From: DASYML01 sp034665545 | GTDB lineage: Bacteria; Acidobacteriota; Blastocatellia; Pyrinomonadales; Pyrinomonadaceae | Direction: 5' to 3' | DNA: 15,803 nucleotides | Assembly: GCA_034665545.1 (NCBI GenBank) | Contig: JAXDFO010000068.1 | Location: 1 to 15,803, forward strand | In this document: one piece after another, positions 1 through 6,770 of the stretch | How positions within the stretch are numbered: the stretch's first letter is position 1 | How the letters are laid out: each line of letters begins with the position of its first letter | Program-made: the position numbers and the translations under genes | Notes under the pieces: model-generated | Told to the model about the DNA's origin: nothing | The model's database searches: none | What the model saw: the letters and a program-made list of their open reading frames with translations, nothing else

Positions 1-29
1 TTCGCTTTTAGCGGAACCGATTCGGCAAC

Positions 30-776
30 TCACTGCATCGTCCCGTCGTCTATCTCCGATTCGCAACTGGACTTGCCAACCTCTTCGCCCTGGTAAAACA
101 TTTTGCCCACTTCCTTGCCCTGATAAAACAGGTGAGGCTGAAAATTGTACGGGTCGCCGCGAATCCAGAAAGCGATGTTGAGAATCGGACGGTCCATTCC
201 TTTCTGTGTATCCTCGTTATAGAAGACGTAACCGATTGGCAGGTTCCAATCCTGGTCCACGTAATAGACGAAGTGGTTGACGAACTTCGGGGTCTGCGCC
301 TCATTGGAATGCACTTTGGCGACTTTCATCTTGCCATTGAAGAGGGTCGCGTCGGTGCCAGCCAACTCATTCCGCATCTTGATGGCGAAGCTGACAGGGC
401 CGGTGTAGGTCGTAGCCTTCTCTTCTGGGATGTCATCACGTCCGCCGCACGTGGTATGCAACCAACGGCCTTTCTCCGTCTCTTCGGTCCTGCAATCGAA
501 CTTCACGGGAGGCCCGCCGGGGACTGTGTATTCAACATAGAGTTGGCTGCCACTGGCGATGGGACCGTTGACGCGATACTCGATTAGCGGAACCCAACTC
601 CACATATCGTAGTTCTTCTTATAGACGTTAAAGGTGAAGGCCGTCATCTGTACTGAGTCTTTGGCGATGGTCGGCTGGTCCTGGCTGGCGGCAGTTTTTC
701 CGGCTGAGAGGAACAGTCCGATAACTGTCAACGAGAAAAGTGTGAAAGCCCAGGTTAACTTGATCTTATTTCTCAA
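30..776 (-). CDS. Secreted protein of unknown function
   Basis: I do not recognise this family. From the TTG start at 776 the protein has 248 residues and opens with a basic stretch (RNKIK) and a hydrophobic core (about residues 9-25), ending near ASQDQ: a typical Sec signal peptide. The mature part is rich in aromatic residues and predicted beta strand (YVEYTVPGGPP, NHFVYYVDQDWNLPIGYVFY, AFWIRGDP). Two cysteines about 15 residues apart (FDC, TTC) could form a disulfide. Near the C-terminus a 10-residue unit is duplicated: LFYQGKEVGK then MFYQGEEVGK. An in-frame ATG lies five codons upstream (791), but it has only a weak Shine-Dalgarno and would put MRRCA ahead of the signal peptide; the TTG has GGAGG six bases before it, so I prefer it. 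It is divergent from the carboxylase gene and has no obvious functional neighbour. An extracytoplasmic location is well supported; the function is unknown. Confidence 0.75.
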   Translation of the reverse strand: MRNKIKLTWAFTLFSLTVIGLFLSAGKTAASQDQPTIAKDSVQMTAFTFNVYKKNYDMWSWVPLIEYRVNGPIASGSQLYVEYTVPGGPPVKFDCRTEETEKGRWLHTTCGGRDDIPEEKATTYTGPVSFAIKMRNELAGTDATLFNGKMKVAKVHSNEAQTPKFVNHFVYYVDQDWNLPIGYVFYNEDTQKGMDRPILNIAFWIRGDPYNFQPHLFYQGKEVGKMFYQGEEVGKSSCESEIDDGTMQ

Positions 777-782
777 AGCGCA

Positions 783-787
783 CCTCC
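783..787 (-). promoter_or_regulatory. Ribosome binding site GGAGG deciding a TTG start
   Basis: On the minus strand GGAGG is followed by six bases (TGCGCT) and then TTG at 776-774. This is ideal spacing, and the site lies inside the coding frame of the longer ATG version. It therefore argues for the internal TTG. The same arrangement, GGAGGTGC plus TTG, starts the FtsL-like gene at 12440. Confidence 0.6.
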
Positions 788-845
788 GCATTTTTCCGCA
801 GCTTCCATTTTAAAGAGCGGCTTAGGATACACCGGGGCGATGAAA

Positions 846-855
846 GTTAGCTAAC
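846..855. promoter_or_regulatory. 10-bp perfect palindrome between divergent genes
   Basis: GTTAGCTAAC is a perfect palindrome in the 220-bp gap between the divergent secreted-protein and carboxylase genes, where a shared operator would be expected. I could not place a convincing sigma70 promoter beside it on either strand, so the regulatory reading is only a suggestion. The rest of the gap shows nothing I can name. Confidence 0.25.
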
Positions 856-999
856 AATTTTTGCGCTCCGGCACTTATTGTCTTGCATCGCCTTGTTATG
901 CTATTTTGAAGCCATCTCGAAGCTTTAGGAAATAGATTGTTGAACGGCTGACGGCGCTACACCTACAGGGATTTGAAGCGTGTCCGGGGCTGGTCCAGA

Positions 1000-2649
1000 A
1001 TGATGATGAAGTTAGAAGCACGACCGGCTCCTACTGCATTGCGTATGCGTCTGCGCGAGTTGGCCGCAGACCTCCAACGACTCGAAGCCCGCTTGCGCCT
1101 GGGCGGCGGCCCCGACAAGATAGAACGACAGCGCCAGCAGGGAAAACTGACGGCGCGCGAGCGCATCGAACTGCTCTTTGACAAAGACTCTTTCAGTCAG
1201 GAGATAGGTCTGCTCGTCGCTTATGACCAGTATAAGGGGACGGCCCCTGCGGCGGGCGTGGTGACTGCGCTGGGGCGCATCGCGGGACGCGAGACCGTCG
1301 TGGTCGCCAACGATGCGACCGTCAAGGCTGGCTCATGGTGGCCCGAAACCATCAGGAAGATTTTGCGTGCGCAGGAGATTGCCATGCGCTCGCACGTTCC
1401 GATTATTTACCTGGTGGATTCTGCGGGAGTCAACCTGCCTTACCAGGGCGGCGTCTTTCCGGGCCAGTACGGCGCATCGCGCATCTTCTATTACAACTCT
1501 GTCATGCGCCGCTATCTGAAGATTCCGCAAATCTCTGCGGTGATGGGCCCATGCATCGCGGGCGGGGCTTACCTGCCCGCGCTCTCTGACATCATCATCA
1601 TGGTCGAGGGGACTTCGTTCATGGGACTCGGCGGCGCGAACCTCGTCAAGGGCGCGACCGGCCAGACCATTGACAACGAGACTCTGGGAGGGGCGCGCAC
1701 GCACAACGCCATCTCCGGCGTCGCGCATTACCGCGTCGCGGACGACGAATCTTGCGTGGCAAAGATTAGGGAGTTTGTTGCAGAACTTCCCGTCAGCCCG
1801 CAGAGCGTTGTCTCCGTCACGGAAAGCGTGGACGCGGCGCGCCCTCTCAGGGATATATACGACATCCTCCCGGAAGACCATCGCCAGCCTTACGAGACAC
1901 GAGATGTTCTCGACTGTTTGCTCGACCGGGGACACCTTGAAGAGTTTCAGGCCGACTATGCGAAGGAGATGTTGACGGGCCATGCGCGCGTGCGTGGAAT
2001 ACAGGTCGGCGTCATCGCCAACAGTCGCGGGATGATTCGCCCGGAAGCGGGCGGGCCGCCACGTTTCGGCGGCATCATCTACGCGGAGTCTGCGGAGAAG
2101 GTCGCCTATTTCATAGAGACCTGCAACCGTCATCAAACGCCGCTCCTCTTCATACAGGATGTCTCGGGCTTTATGGTCGGAGCGGAGGCCGAGCACTCCG
2201 GCATTATTCGCGCGGGCGCGCGCTTCGTCGAAGCGATGGCGACAGCCGCCGTCCCGAAAATCGTCCTGACCATCAACCACGCTTCGGGCGCGGGCTACTA
2301 CGCGATGGCCGGGCAAGGCTTCGACCCTGACTTTATCTTCAGTTGGCCCACGGGCCGCATGGGCGTGATGGAGGGAGACTCGGCGGTGCAGGCCATCTTC
2401 GGGACGCAGCTTGATAAGTTGAAGCGAGAGGGCGCGGAGCCTGATCAAGAGTTGAAGGCGGAGATGGAGCAGGTGCGCGAGACTTACGAGCAGCAACTTG
2501 ATGCGAGATATGCTGCCGCGCGCGGGTTCGTTGACGCCGTCATCGTGCCCGAAGAGACGCGCGACGCGCTCGAACTGGCCCTGCGCGTGAGCCTCAATTA
2601 TTCGGGGCCGCACCTGGGCCAATTCGTCCTGCCCCCGTCGCTGGTCTGA
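1000..2649 (+). CDS. Acyl-CoA carboxylase, carboxyltransferase (beta) subunit
   Basis: This is the carboxyltransferase subunit of a biotin-dependent acyl-CoA carboxylase of the propionyl/methylcrotonyl/geranyl-CoA type. It moves the carboxyl group from carboxybiotin to the acyl-CoA in the cytoplasm. The usual opening is present (QRQQGKLTARERIELLFDKDSF), as is the N-domain acyl-CoA/oxyanion motif MGPCIAGGAYLPALSD (about residues 182-197). In the C-domain are DVSGFMVGAEAE and NHASGAGYYAMAGQGFDPDF with SWPTGRMGVM. DSAGVNLPYQGGVFPGQYG resembles methylcrotonoyl-CoA carboxylase beta (DSGGANLP..VFP) more than propionyl-CoA carboxylase, so a branched unsaturated acyl-CoA is the better guess. I chose the first codon of the ATGATGATG run (549 residues); a TTG at 973 would add nine residues without a spaced ribosome site. 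No biotin carboxylase or biotin carrier gene lies in the window, so the partner must be encoded elsewhere. Confidence 0.93.
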   Translation: MMMKLEARPAPTALRMRLRELAADLQRLEARLRLGGGPDKIERQRQQGKLTARERIELLFDKDSFSQEIGLLVAYDQYKGTAPAAGVVTALGRIAGRETVVVANDATVKAGSWWPETIRKILRAQEIAMRSHVPIIYLVDSAGVNLPYQGGVFPGQYGASRIFYYNSVMRRYLKIPQISAVMGPCIAGGAYLPALSDIIIMVEGTSFMGLGGANLVKGATGQTIDNETLGGARTHNAISGVAHYRVADDESCVAKIREFVAELPVSPQSVVSVTESVDAARPLRDIYDILPEDHRQPYETRDVLDCLLDRGHLEEFQADYAKEMLTGHARVRGIQVGVIANSRGMIRPEAGGPPRFGGIIYAESAEKVAYFIETCNRHQTPLLFIQDVSGFMVGAEAEHSGIIRAGARFVEAMATAAVPKIVLTINHASGAGYYAMAGQGFDPDFIFSWPTGRMGVMEGDSAVQAIFGTQLDKLKREGAEPDQELKAEMEQVRETYEQQLDARYAAARGFVDAVIVPEETRDALELALRVSLNYSGPHLGQFVLPPSLV

Positions 2650-2659
2650 AAAGAAAAGG

Positions 2660-2698
2660 GATGAGAAATGAGAAATAGCTTGCCTCTCATCGCTCATC
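2660..2698 (+). terminator. Hairpin after the carboxylase gene
   Basis: Arms GATGAGAAATGAGA (2660-2673) and TCTCATCGCTCATC (2685-2698) pair at 12 of 14 positions around an 11-base loop, beginning 11 bases after the stop codon. No T-run follows, so this is an imperfect candidate terminator or an RNA-stabilising hairpin. The arms are built from an iterated ATGAGAA-like word, like other hairpins in this window. Confidence 0.4.
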
Positions 2699-2853
2699 AC
2701 AGAGGGTCGGTTATTCACTCGTTTGGTTGAAAATTTTCTTTGACTTTCGCTTCCGGCATGGGCCAAGCAGGTTCAACGGTCCTGGCCTGAAGTATGTAAC
2801 ACTTGATGCGTACCGCGCCTTACACGAACCACGCGCGCGATACAACACAACAG

Positions 2854-2858
2854 GGAGG
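2854..2858 (+). promoter_or_regulatory. Ribosome binding site GGAGG deciding a GTG start
   Basis: GGGAGGA with GGAGG at 2854-2858 lies seven bases before GTG at 2866. The frame is open back to 2803, but the upstream ATG pair lacks such a site and would place 21 polar residues ahead of a good signal peptide. The GTG is therefore the likely start. Confidence 0.7.
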
Positions 2859-2865
2859 AACATCC

Positions 2866-4146
2866 GTGAGCATAAGCAGCACTCGAAGGACCATTAGACT
2901 TTTGTTTGTGTTCGTCGTCTCCGTAGCTCTTGTCGGCGCTGATTTCATCGTCCTGGCACAGAACACGAACTCAAGCACGACCATGCAGAGCGACAATACG
3001 TCTGCGACCGCGACGACCAACAGTGGCGGCATGCGCCGTCGTCGCGGCAATCGTCGCAGGCGCGCACGTCGTCGCGCCGCCGCGATGAGCGGCGATATGT
3101 CCGGCAACACCAACGCCAATCTCTCGCCGGACATGCAGAACTCCAATGCCAACATGGCCGCAGGCACGACCGACCAGGCCAACATGATGGCGAACACGGC
3201 GGGCACAGGAGGCACAGGCCGTCGCGGCAGGCGTGGACGCAGAAGAGGGAATCGCGCGGCCAACATGGCGGGCGATATGTCCGGCAACGCCAACGCGGAC
3301 ACCTCCGGCGCGATGACCGCCAACACGAACGGGGCTGGCATGAGGACTCGCCATAGCGGTCGCTGCGATAACACGCAGCAGGAACAGACTGACCTCTCCG
3401 GCACTTACACGGGCACTGTCAATTACCCTGATGGCGGCCTCACGGGCGACGCGACGCTGACCATCACCGGCAATAACTTCACGCTCGCAAGCGGAACGCA
3501 GAACATCACTGGCCGCGTCGTCGCCACGACCACCTGCGGCTACACCGGCGCGGCGATGATGCTCGGACAACCGACCGTCTCTACGCCGGGCCAGCCCGCG
3601 CCGCAACCCCCGACCACAGTCTCCGTCCGCGTCCGCCATAGCGGCGGCGGCATCACGCTGACGCCCGTCCCGGGAGCGATGCATAGCTTCTCGTTCACCT
3701 CCGGCGGCGGTGGCGGCAGCCGTGGTGGCCGTCGCAGAGGCCGTCGCGGTGGTGGTATGGCCGCAGGCGACATGAGCGGCGGCAACATGAATACCAGCAC
3801 GACCAGCACGGGCGACATGAGCGGCAACGCTAATATGGCGGGCGACACTTCCGGCAATATGAACATGGGCGGCGGTCGTCGTGGTCGCCGTCGCGGTCGT
3901 CGCGGCAACATGAACGCCAACATGGGCACGAATATGGCTGGCGATACGTCCGGCAACTCGAACATGAGCGGCGACATGTCCGGCAACGCCAACATGAGCG
4001 GCGGCGATATGTCCGGCAACATGAACGGCAACATGAACATGCGCCGTCCTTCGCGTCGTCGTCGCGGTCGTCGCGGCTCTATGAACACGAACAGCAACAT
4101 GGGTGATAGCACCAACTCAAACACCGGCGGAAATACGAACCAGTAA
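2866..4146 (+). CDS. Secreted low-complexity Arg-block / GDMSGN-repeat protein
   Basis: I do not recognise this protein. From the GTG start it has 426 residues. Residues 1-32 are a signal peptide (STRRTIRL, hydrophobic core, ending FIVLAQ). The mature protein is mostly low complexity and of two kinds. Five Arg blocks (near 57-70, 118-130, 286-295, 337-347 and 393-404; e.g. RRRRGRRG) alternate with Asn/Met/Gly/Ser stretches holding eight copies of G-D-M/T-S-G (SGDMSGN, AGDTSGN). In the middle (about 176-278) is one ordered-looking segment of beta strands, DLSGTYTGTVNYPDGG..ATLTITGNNFTLASG, with two cysteines (C167, C224) that may pair. The charge pattern suggests binding to a polyanion (nucleic acid, polysaccharide) or an extracellular matrix role; the Met-rich repeats could bind metal. 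These are inferences. The repeats are plain at DNA level, so length variation between strains is likely. A strong terminator follows; the gene appears monocistronic. Confidence 0.8.
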   Translation: MSISSTRRTIRLLFVFVVSVALVGADFIVLAQNTNSSTTMQSDNTSATATTNSGGMRRRRGNRRRRARRRAAAMSGDMSGNTNANLSPDMQNSNANMAAGTTDQANMMANTAGTGGTGRRGRRGRRRGNRAANMAGDMSGNANADTSGAMTANTNGAGMRTRHSGRCDNTQQEQTDLSGTYTGTVNYPDGGLTGDATLTITGNNFTLASGTQNITGRVVATTTCGYTGAAMMLGQPTVSTPGQPAPQPPTTVSVRVRHSGGGITLTPVPGAMHSFSFTSGGGGGSRGGRRRGRRGGGMAAGDMSGGNMNTSTTSTGDMSGNANMAGDTSGNMNMGGGRRGRRRGRRGNMNANMGTNMAGDTSGNSNMSGDMSGNANMSGGDMSGNMNGNMNMRRPSRRRRGRRGSMNTNSNMGDSTNSNTGGNTNQ

Positions 4147-4226
4147 TTCGCCGTAGACACGCGGAAGGCCAGGCATCGCTGCGACCAGTTTTCTATTCGA
4201 GGCGCGATGCCAGTAGACCGCTCGGC

Positions 4227-4266
4227 GCGGGCGGTGCGCCCTTGAACGGGATGCGCCGCCCGCTTT
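4227..4266 (+). terminator. GC-rich hairpin terminator after the low-complexity gene
   Basis: GCGGGCGG (4227-4234) pairs perfectly with CCGCCCGC (4256-4263). The stem continues inward through G-U pairs and one bulged A to a UUGAAC loop, about 15 pairs in all, followed at once by TTT. The stem is very stable but the T-run is short. It separates the low-complexity gene from the AtuA operon. Confidence 0.6.
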
Positions 4267-4302
4267 CCATAAACACAGGGAAGAGTCAGAAGAAGGTTTC
4301 AA

Positions 4303-4375
4303 AGTTTCAAGTTTAAGGGTTCAAGTTAAAGGCAACTGCTTTTGAACTTAAACTTCAAACCATCAACTTGAAACT
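4303..4375 (+). repeat. Compound inverted repeat of iterated GTTTCAAG-like words
   Basis: AGTTTCAAGTT (4303-4313) pairs perfectly with AACTTGAAACT (4365-4375). Nested within, AAGTTTAAG (4309-4317) pairs with CTTAAACTT (4347-4355), and TTCAA (4320-4324) with TTGAA (4342-4346). The two outer pairings share bases and so are partly exclusive. The sequence is a string of degenerate GTTTCAA/GTTTAAG/GTTCAAG words and is AT-rich beside its GC-rich neighbours, as expected of a dispersed palindromic repeat or a leader RNA with alternative folds. Confidence 0.7.
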
Positions 4376-4398
4376 CTCTTCCAGTTCAAGATTTTTTT
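4367..4398 (+). terminator. Intrinsic-terminator-like hairpin with T7 at the AtuA start codon
   Basis: CTTGAAACT (4367-4375) pairs with AGTTCAAG (4383-4390) with one bulged A and a seven-base loop, then comes A and seven T residues (4392-4398). The ATG of the AtuA gene follows at 4400. The 5' arm of this hairpin is also part of the 3' arm of the 4303-4375 inverted repeat, so the two structures exclude each other. That is the geometry of a terminator/antiterminator pair, though no promoter for a leader was found. Confidence 0.55.
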
Positions 4399-4399
4399 A

Positions 4400-5770
4400 A
4401 TGATGAAGGAAAAGATTCGCATAGCGAGCGGGCAGGGATTCTGGGGCGACATGCTGGACGCGCCCGTGCGTCAGGTTGAAGGTGGACCGATTGACTATCT
4501 GATGCTCGATTACCTGGCGGAAGTGACGATGTCCATCATGCAGAAGCAGCGCGCGCGCGACGCTTCAGCTGGATACGCGCGCGACTTCGTTCCATTGATG
4601 AAGCAGATTCTCCCCGCCTGCGTCGAGCGCGACATACGCGTGACGGCGAACGCGGGCGGCGTCAACGTCGAAGGCTGCGCGGCTGCCGTGCGCGAAGTGG
4701 CGCGCGAACTCGGCCTCAGCGGCAAACTGCGCATAGGCATCGTCACCGGCGACGACATCATGGACCGCATAGACGACCTCCTGGCGCGAGGCATCGAACT
4801 GCGCAACATGGACACGGGCGAGCCTCTCTCATCCATACGCGAACGCATCCAGAGCGCGAACGTTTACCTGGGCGCGTGGCCGATGGCCCAGGCTCTCAAC
4901 GGCGGCGCGCGAATCGTCATCACCGGTCGCGCGACCGACACGGGCCTCACGCTCGCTCCGCTCATTCACGAGTTCGGCTGGGGCGAAGAGGACTGGGACA
5001 AACTCGCCGCCGGGACCATCGCTGGACACATCATAGAATGCGGCGCGCAATCTTCCGGCGGCAATTGCCAGTATGACTGGCGCAACATACCGGACCTTGC
5101 GAACGTAGGCTTTCCGATTGCGGAAGCCGCGCCCGATGGAACGTTCGTCATCACCAAGCATGAAGGCACGGGCGGGCGCGTCAATGTCCCCGCCGTCAAA
5201 GAGCAACTCTTGTACGAGATGGGCGACCCGCATTCTTACATCACGCCCGATTGCATCGCGGATTTCACGACCATTCATTTGGAGGATGCCGGACCTGACC
5301 GCGTGCGCGTCTTCGGCATCGGTGGCCGCGCCGCGACGGAGACCCTCAAGGTATCCATCAGTTACTCTGCTGGCTACAAAGCCGTCGGCACGCTCGTCTA
5401 TTCATGGCCCGACGCTTACGAGAAGGCGCGCGCGGCTGACAAAATCCTGCGCGCGCGCCTGGACCGTCTGGGCCTGCGCTTCGACCACATCCTGACGGAG
5501 TTCGTCGGCGCGAACGCGACGCACGGCCCGCTCGCCGGTCCTCCTTCGCCAGACCTCGCCGAAGTGCAACTGCGCGTAGGCGTGCGCGGCGAAGATAAAA
5601 AAGCAATCGAGCGTTTCACCAAAGAGATTGCGCCGCTCATCCTGACGGGGCCGCCGGGCGTGACGGGGTTCGCAGGCGGGCGTCCGAAGGTCGAAGAGAT
5701 AGTCGCCTATTGGCCCGCTCTCATTCCTAAAACGGAGATAGAGCCGCGCGTGTCCGTCACCGAAGTTTGA
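4400..5770 (+). CDS. AtuA family protein (DUF1446), N-terminal part
   Basis: This matches the large domain of AtuA (acyclic terpene utilisation, DUF1446), whose reaction is not established. AtuA genes often sit beside acyl-CoA carboxylases and enoyl-CoA hydratases. Conserved-looking stretches are SGQGFWGD (10-17), DYLMLDYLAEVTMSI (32-46), TANAGGVNVEGCA (82-94), ITGRATDTGL (174-183) and AGHIIECGAQSSGGN (207-221), followed by HEGTGGRVNVPAVKEQLLYEMGDP. At 456 residues it lacks the roughly 110-residue C-terminal domain that completes the usual, near 570-600 residue protein; that domain is a separate gene at 6432, past a Nudix gene. The start is ATGATG with no Shine-Dalgarno, directly after the T7 of a hairpin; the second ATG (4403) is equally possible. 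It heads a five-gene operon. The family call is firm; the catalytic role is not known. Confidence 0.88.
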   Translation: MMKEKIRIASGQGFWGDMLDAPVRQVEGGPIDYLMLDYLAEVTMSIMQKQRARDASAGYARDFVPLMKQILPACVERDIRVTANAGGVNVEGCAAAVREVARELGLSGKLRIGIVTGDDIMDRIDDLLARGIELRNMDTGEPLSSIRERIQSANVYLGAWPMAQALNGGARIVITGRATDTGLTLAPLIHEFGWGEEDWDKLAAGTIAGHIIECGAQSSGGNCQYDWRNIPDLANVGFPIAEAAPDGTFVITKHEGTGGRVNVPAVKEQLLYEMGDPHSYITPDCIADFTTIHLEDAGPDRVRVFGIGGRAATETLKVSISYSAGYKAVGTLVYSWPDAYEKARAADKILRARLDRLGLRFDHILTEFVGANATHGPLAGPPSPDLAEVQLRVGVRGEDKKAIERFTKEIAPLILTGPPGVTGFAGGRPKVEEIVAYWPALIPKTEIEPRVSVTEV

Positions 5771-5783
5771 AAATTGGACCAGC

Positions 5784-6422
5784 ATGGAAGATGTGAGCGA
5801 AGCAGATGTTGAAGAGACAAACGACGCGCATGAGAGCGTCAGGTTCGCGCGCGAGCGTTTCGGCGCGGAGACTTTCCCGTGGCGGCGCGTGGCGTCGGAA
5901 CAACTGGCTGATTGCCGCGTCTTTCAAGTCCGCAGAGACCACAGCATCAGCGCGCGCGACGAGCGCGAGCACGACTTCTATGTGATAGAAGCGACCGACT
6001 GGATTAACATCATTCCTCTAACGGCGCATGATGATGTGGTGATGATAGAGCAGTACAGGCACGGCATAGGCGAAGCGACGCTGGAGATTCCGGGCGGGAT
6101 GGTGGATGAGGGAGAAGGGCCGCAGGATGCCGCGTTGCGCGAGATGTTGGAAGAGACGGGCTATGCCGGGCGCGAGGCTTTGTTGCTAGGCAAGACGCGA
6201 CCGAACCCGGCCATCCAGAATAACTGGATACACACCTTCCTCGCGCGCGATGTGCGGTTCCAACGCGCGCCGGTCTTTGATAGCACGGAGCACACAACCG
6301 TGCGGCTCGTGCCACTGGCGCATGTGCCCGCGCTCATCGCGGACGGCACGATAACGCACTCGCTCGTCGTCGCGGGCTTCTACTGGCTGAGCCTTTACCA
6401 GAGTAATTTATTGTCAAAGTGA
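5784..6422 (+). CDS. Nudix hydrolase, ADP-ribose pyrophosphatase-like
   Basis: Nudix enzymes hydrolyse nucleoside diphosphates linked to another group. The full Nudix box is present at residues 105-127: G-x5-E (G105 to E111), seven residues, R119-E120, then E123-E124 and G126, which supply the metal-binding glutamates. The preceding IEQYRHGIGEATLEIPGG is the signature of the ADP-ribose pyrophosphatase branch. At 212 residues it is a little long, with about 45 charged residues ahead of the catalytic fold. It starts 13 bases after the AtuA stop and ends 9 bases before the AtuA C-terminal domain, so it is co-transcribed between the two parts of AtuA. In this setting ADP-ribose, a dinucleotide or a CoA derivative are possible substrates; the sequence does not decide. 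Confidence 0.9.
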   Translation: MEDVSEADVEETNDAHESVRFARERFGAETFPWRRVASEQLADCRVFQVRRDHSISARDEREHDFYVIEATDWINIIPLTAHDDVVMIEQYRHGIGEATLEIPGGMVDEGEGPQDAALREMLEETGYAGREALLLGKTRPNPAIQNNWIHTFLARDVRFQRAPVFDSTEHTTVRLVPLAHVPALIADGTITHSLVVAGFYWLSLYQSNLLSK

Positions 6423-6431
6423 GATGTCGAA

Positions 6432-6770
6432 ATGCAGGTCCAATTATTGAAACTGGCGCACGCGCGTTCGGGTGATAAGGGGGATACGGCGAACGTCGGG
6501 CTCATCGCGTTAAAGGATGAGTATTACCCTCTGCTCGTGCGCGAGGTGACAGCCGAGCGCGTCAAGCAACACTTCGAGGGCATCTGCCACGGCGAGGTCG
6601 AGCGTTTCGAGTTGCCCAATCTCAACGCGCTCAACTTTCTCCTTCATGAAAGCCTCGGCGGCGGCGGCACGCTCTCTCTCATGACGGACGCGCAGGGCAA
6701 AACCTTCTCCACCGCGCTGCTGCGTATGGAGATTGAAGTCGCGGATAACGAGGTCGCCTTAAATTTATGA
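6432..6770 (+). CDS. Stand-alone AtuA C-terminal (ferredoxin-fold-like) domain
   Basis: This 112-residue protein matches the C-terminal domain of AtuA-type proteins. The key stretch is LAHARSGDKGDTANVGLIAL (residues 7-26), followed by LPNLNALNFLLHESLGGGG (57-75) and the closing strand TFSTALLRMEIEV. In many bacteria it is fused behind the DUF1446 domain; here it is separate, and 456 plus 112 residues add up to about the fused length. It presumably binds the protein encoded at 4400 to form the complete enzyme, which is an inference from the split. Its stop overlaps the start of the next gene in ATGA (6767-6770), a sign of translational coupling. Confidence 0.85.
   Translation: MQVQLLKLAHARSGDKGDTANVGLIALKDEYYPLLVREVTAERVKQHFEGICHGEVERFELPNLNALNFLLHESLGGGGTLSLMTDAQGKTFSTALLRMEIEVADNEVALNL

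Noticed and set aside
869..888. Sigma54-like GGCAC...TTGCAT ahead of the carboxylase
   Set aside because: The GG and GC elements are 13 bases apart where the -24/-12 promoter needs 10.
1333..2766. Long minus-strand frame (477 codons) opposite the carboxyltransferase
   Set aside because: It is the antisense shadow of a clearly conserved gene in GC-rich DNA; its translation matches nothing known.
2971..3684. Minus-strand frames opposite the low-complexity gene
   Set aside because: Shadows created by the repeats; the plus-strand frame has the signal peptide, ribosome site and terminator.
4303..4398. Insertion sequence end
   Set aside because: No transposase gene or target-site duplication is seen; the element is a short palindromic repeat or leader structure.
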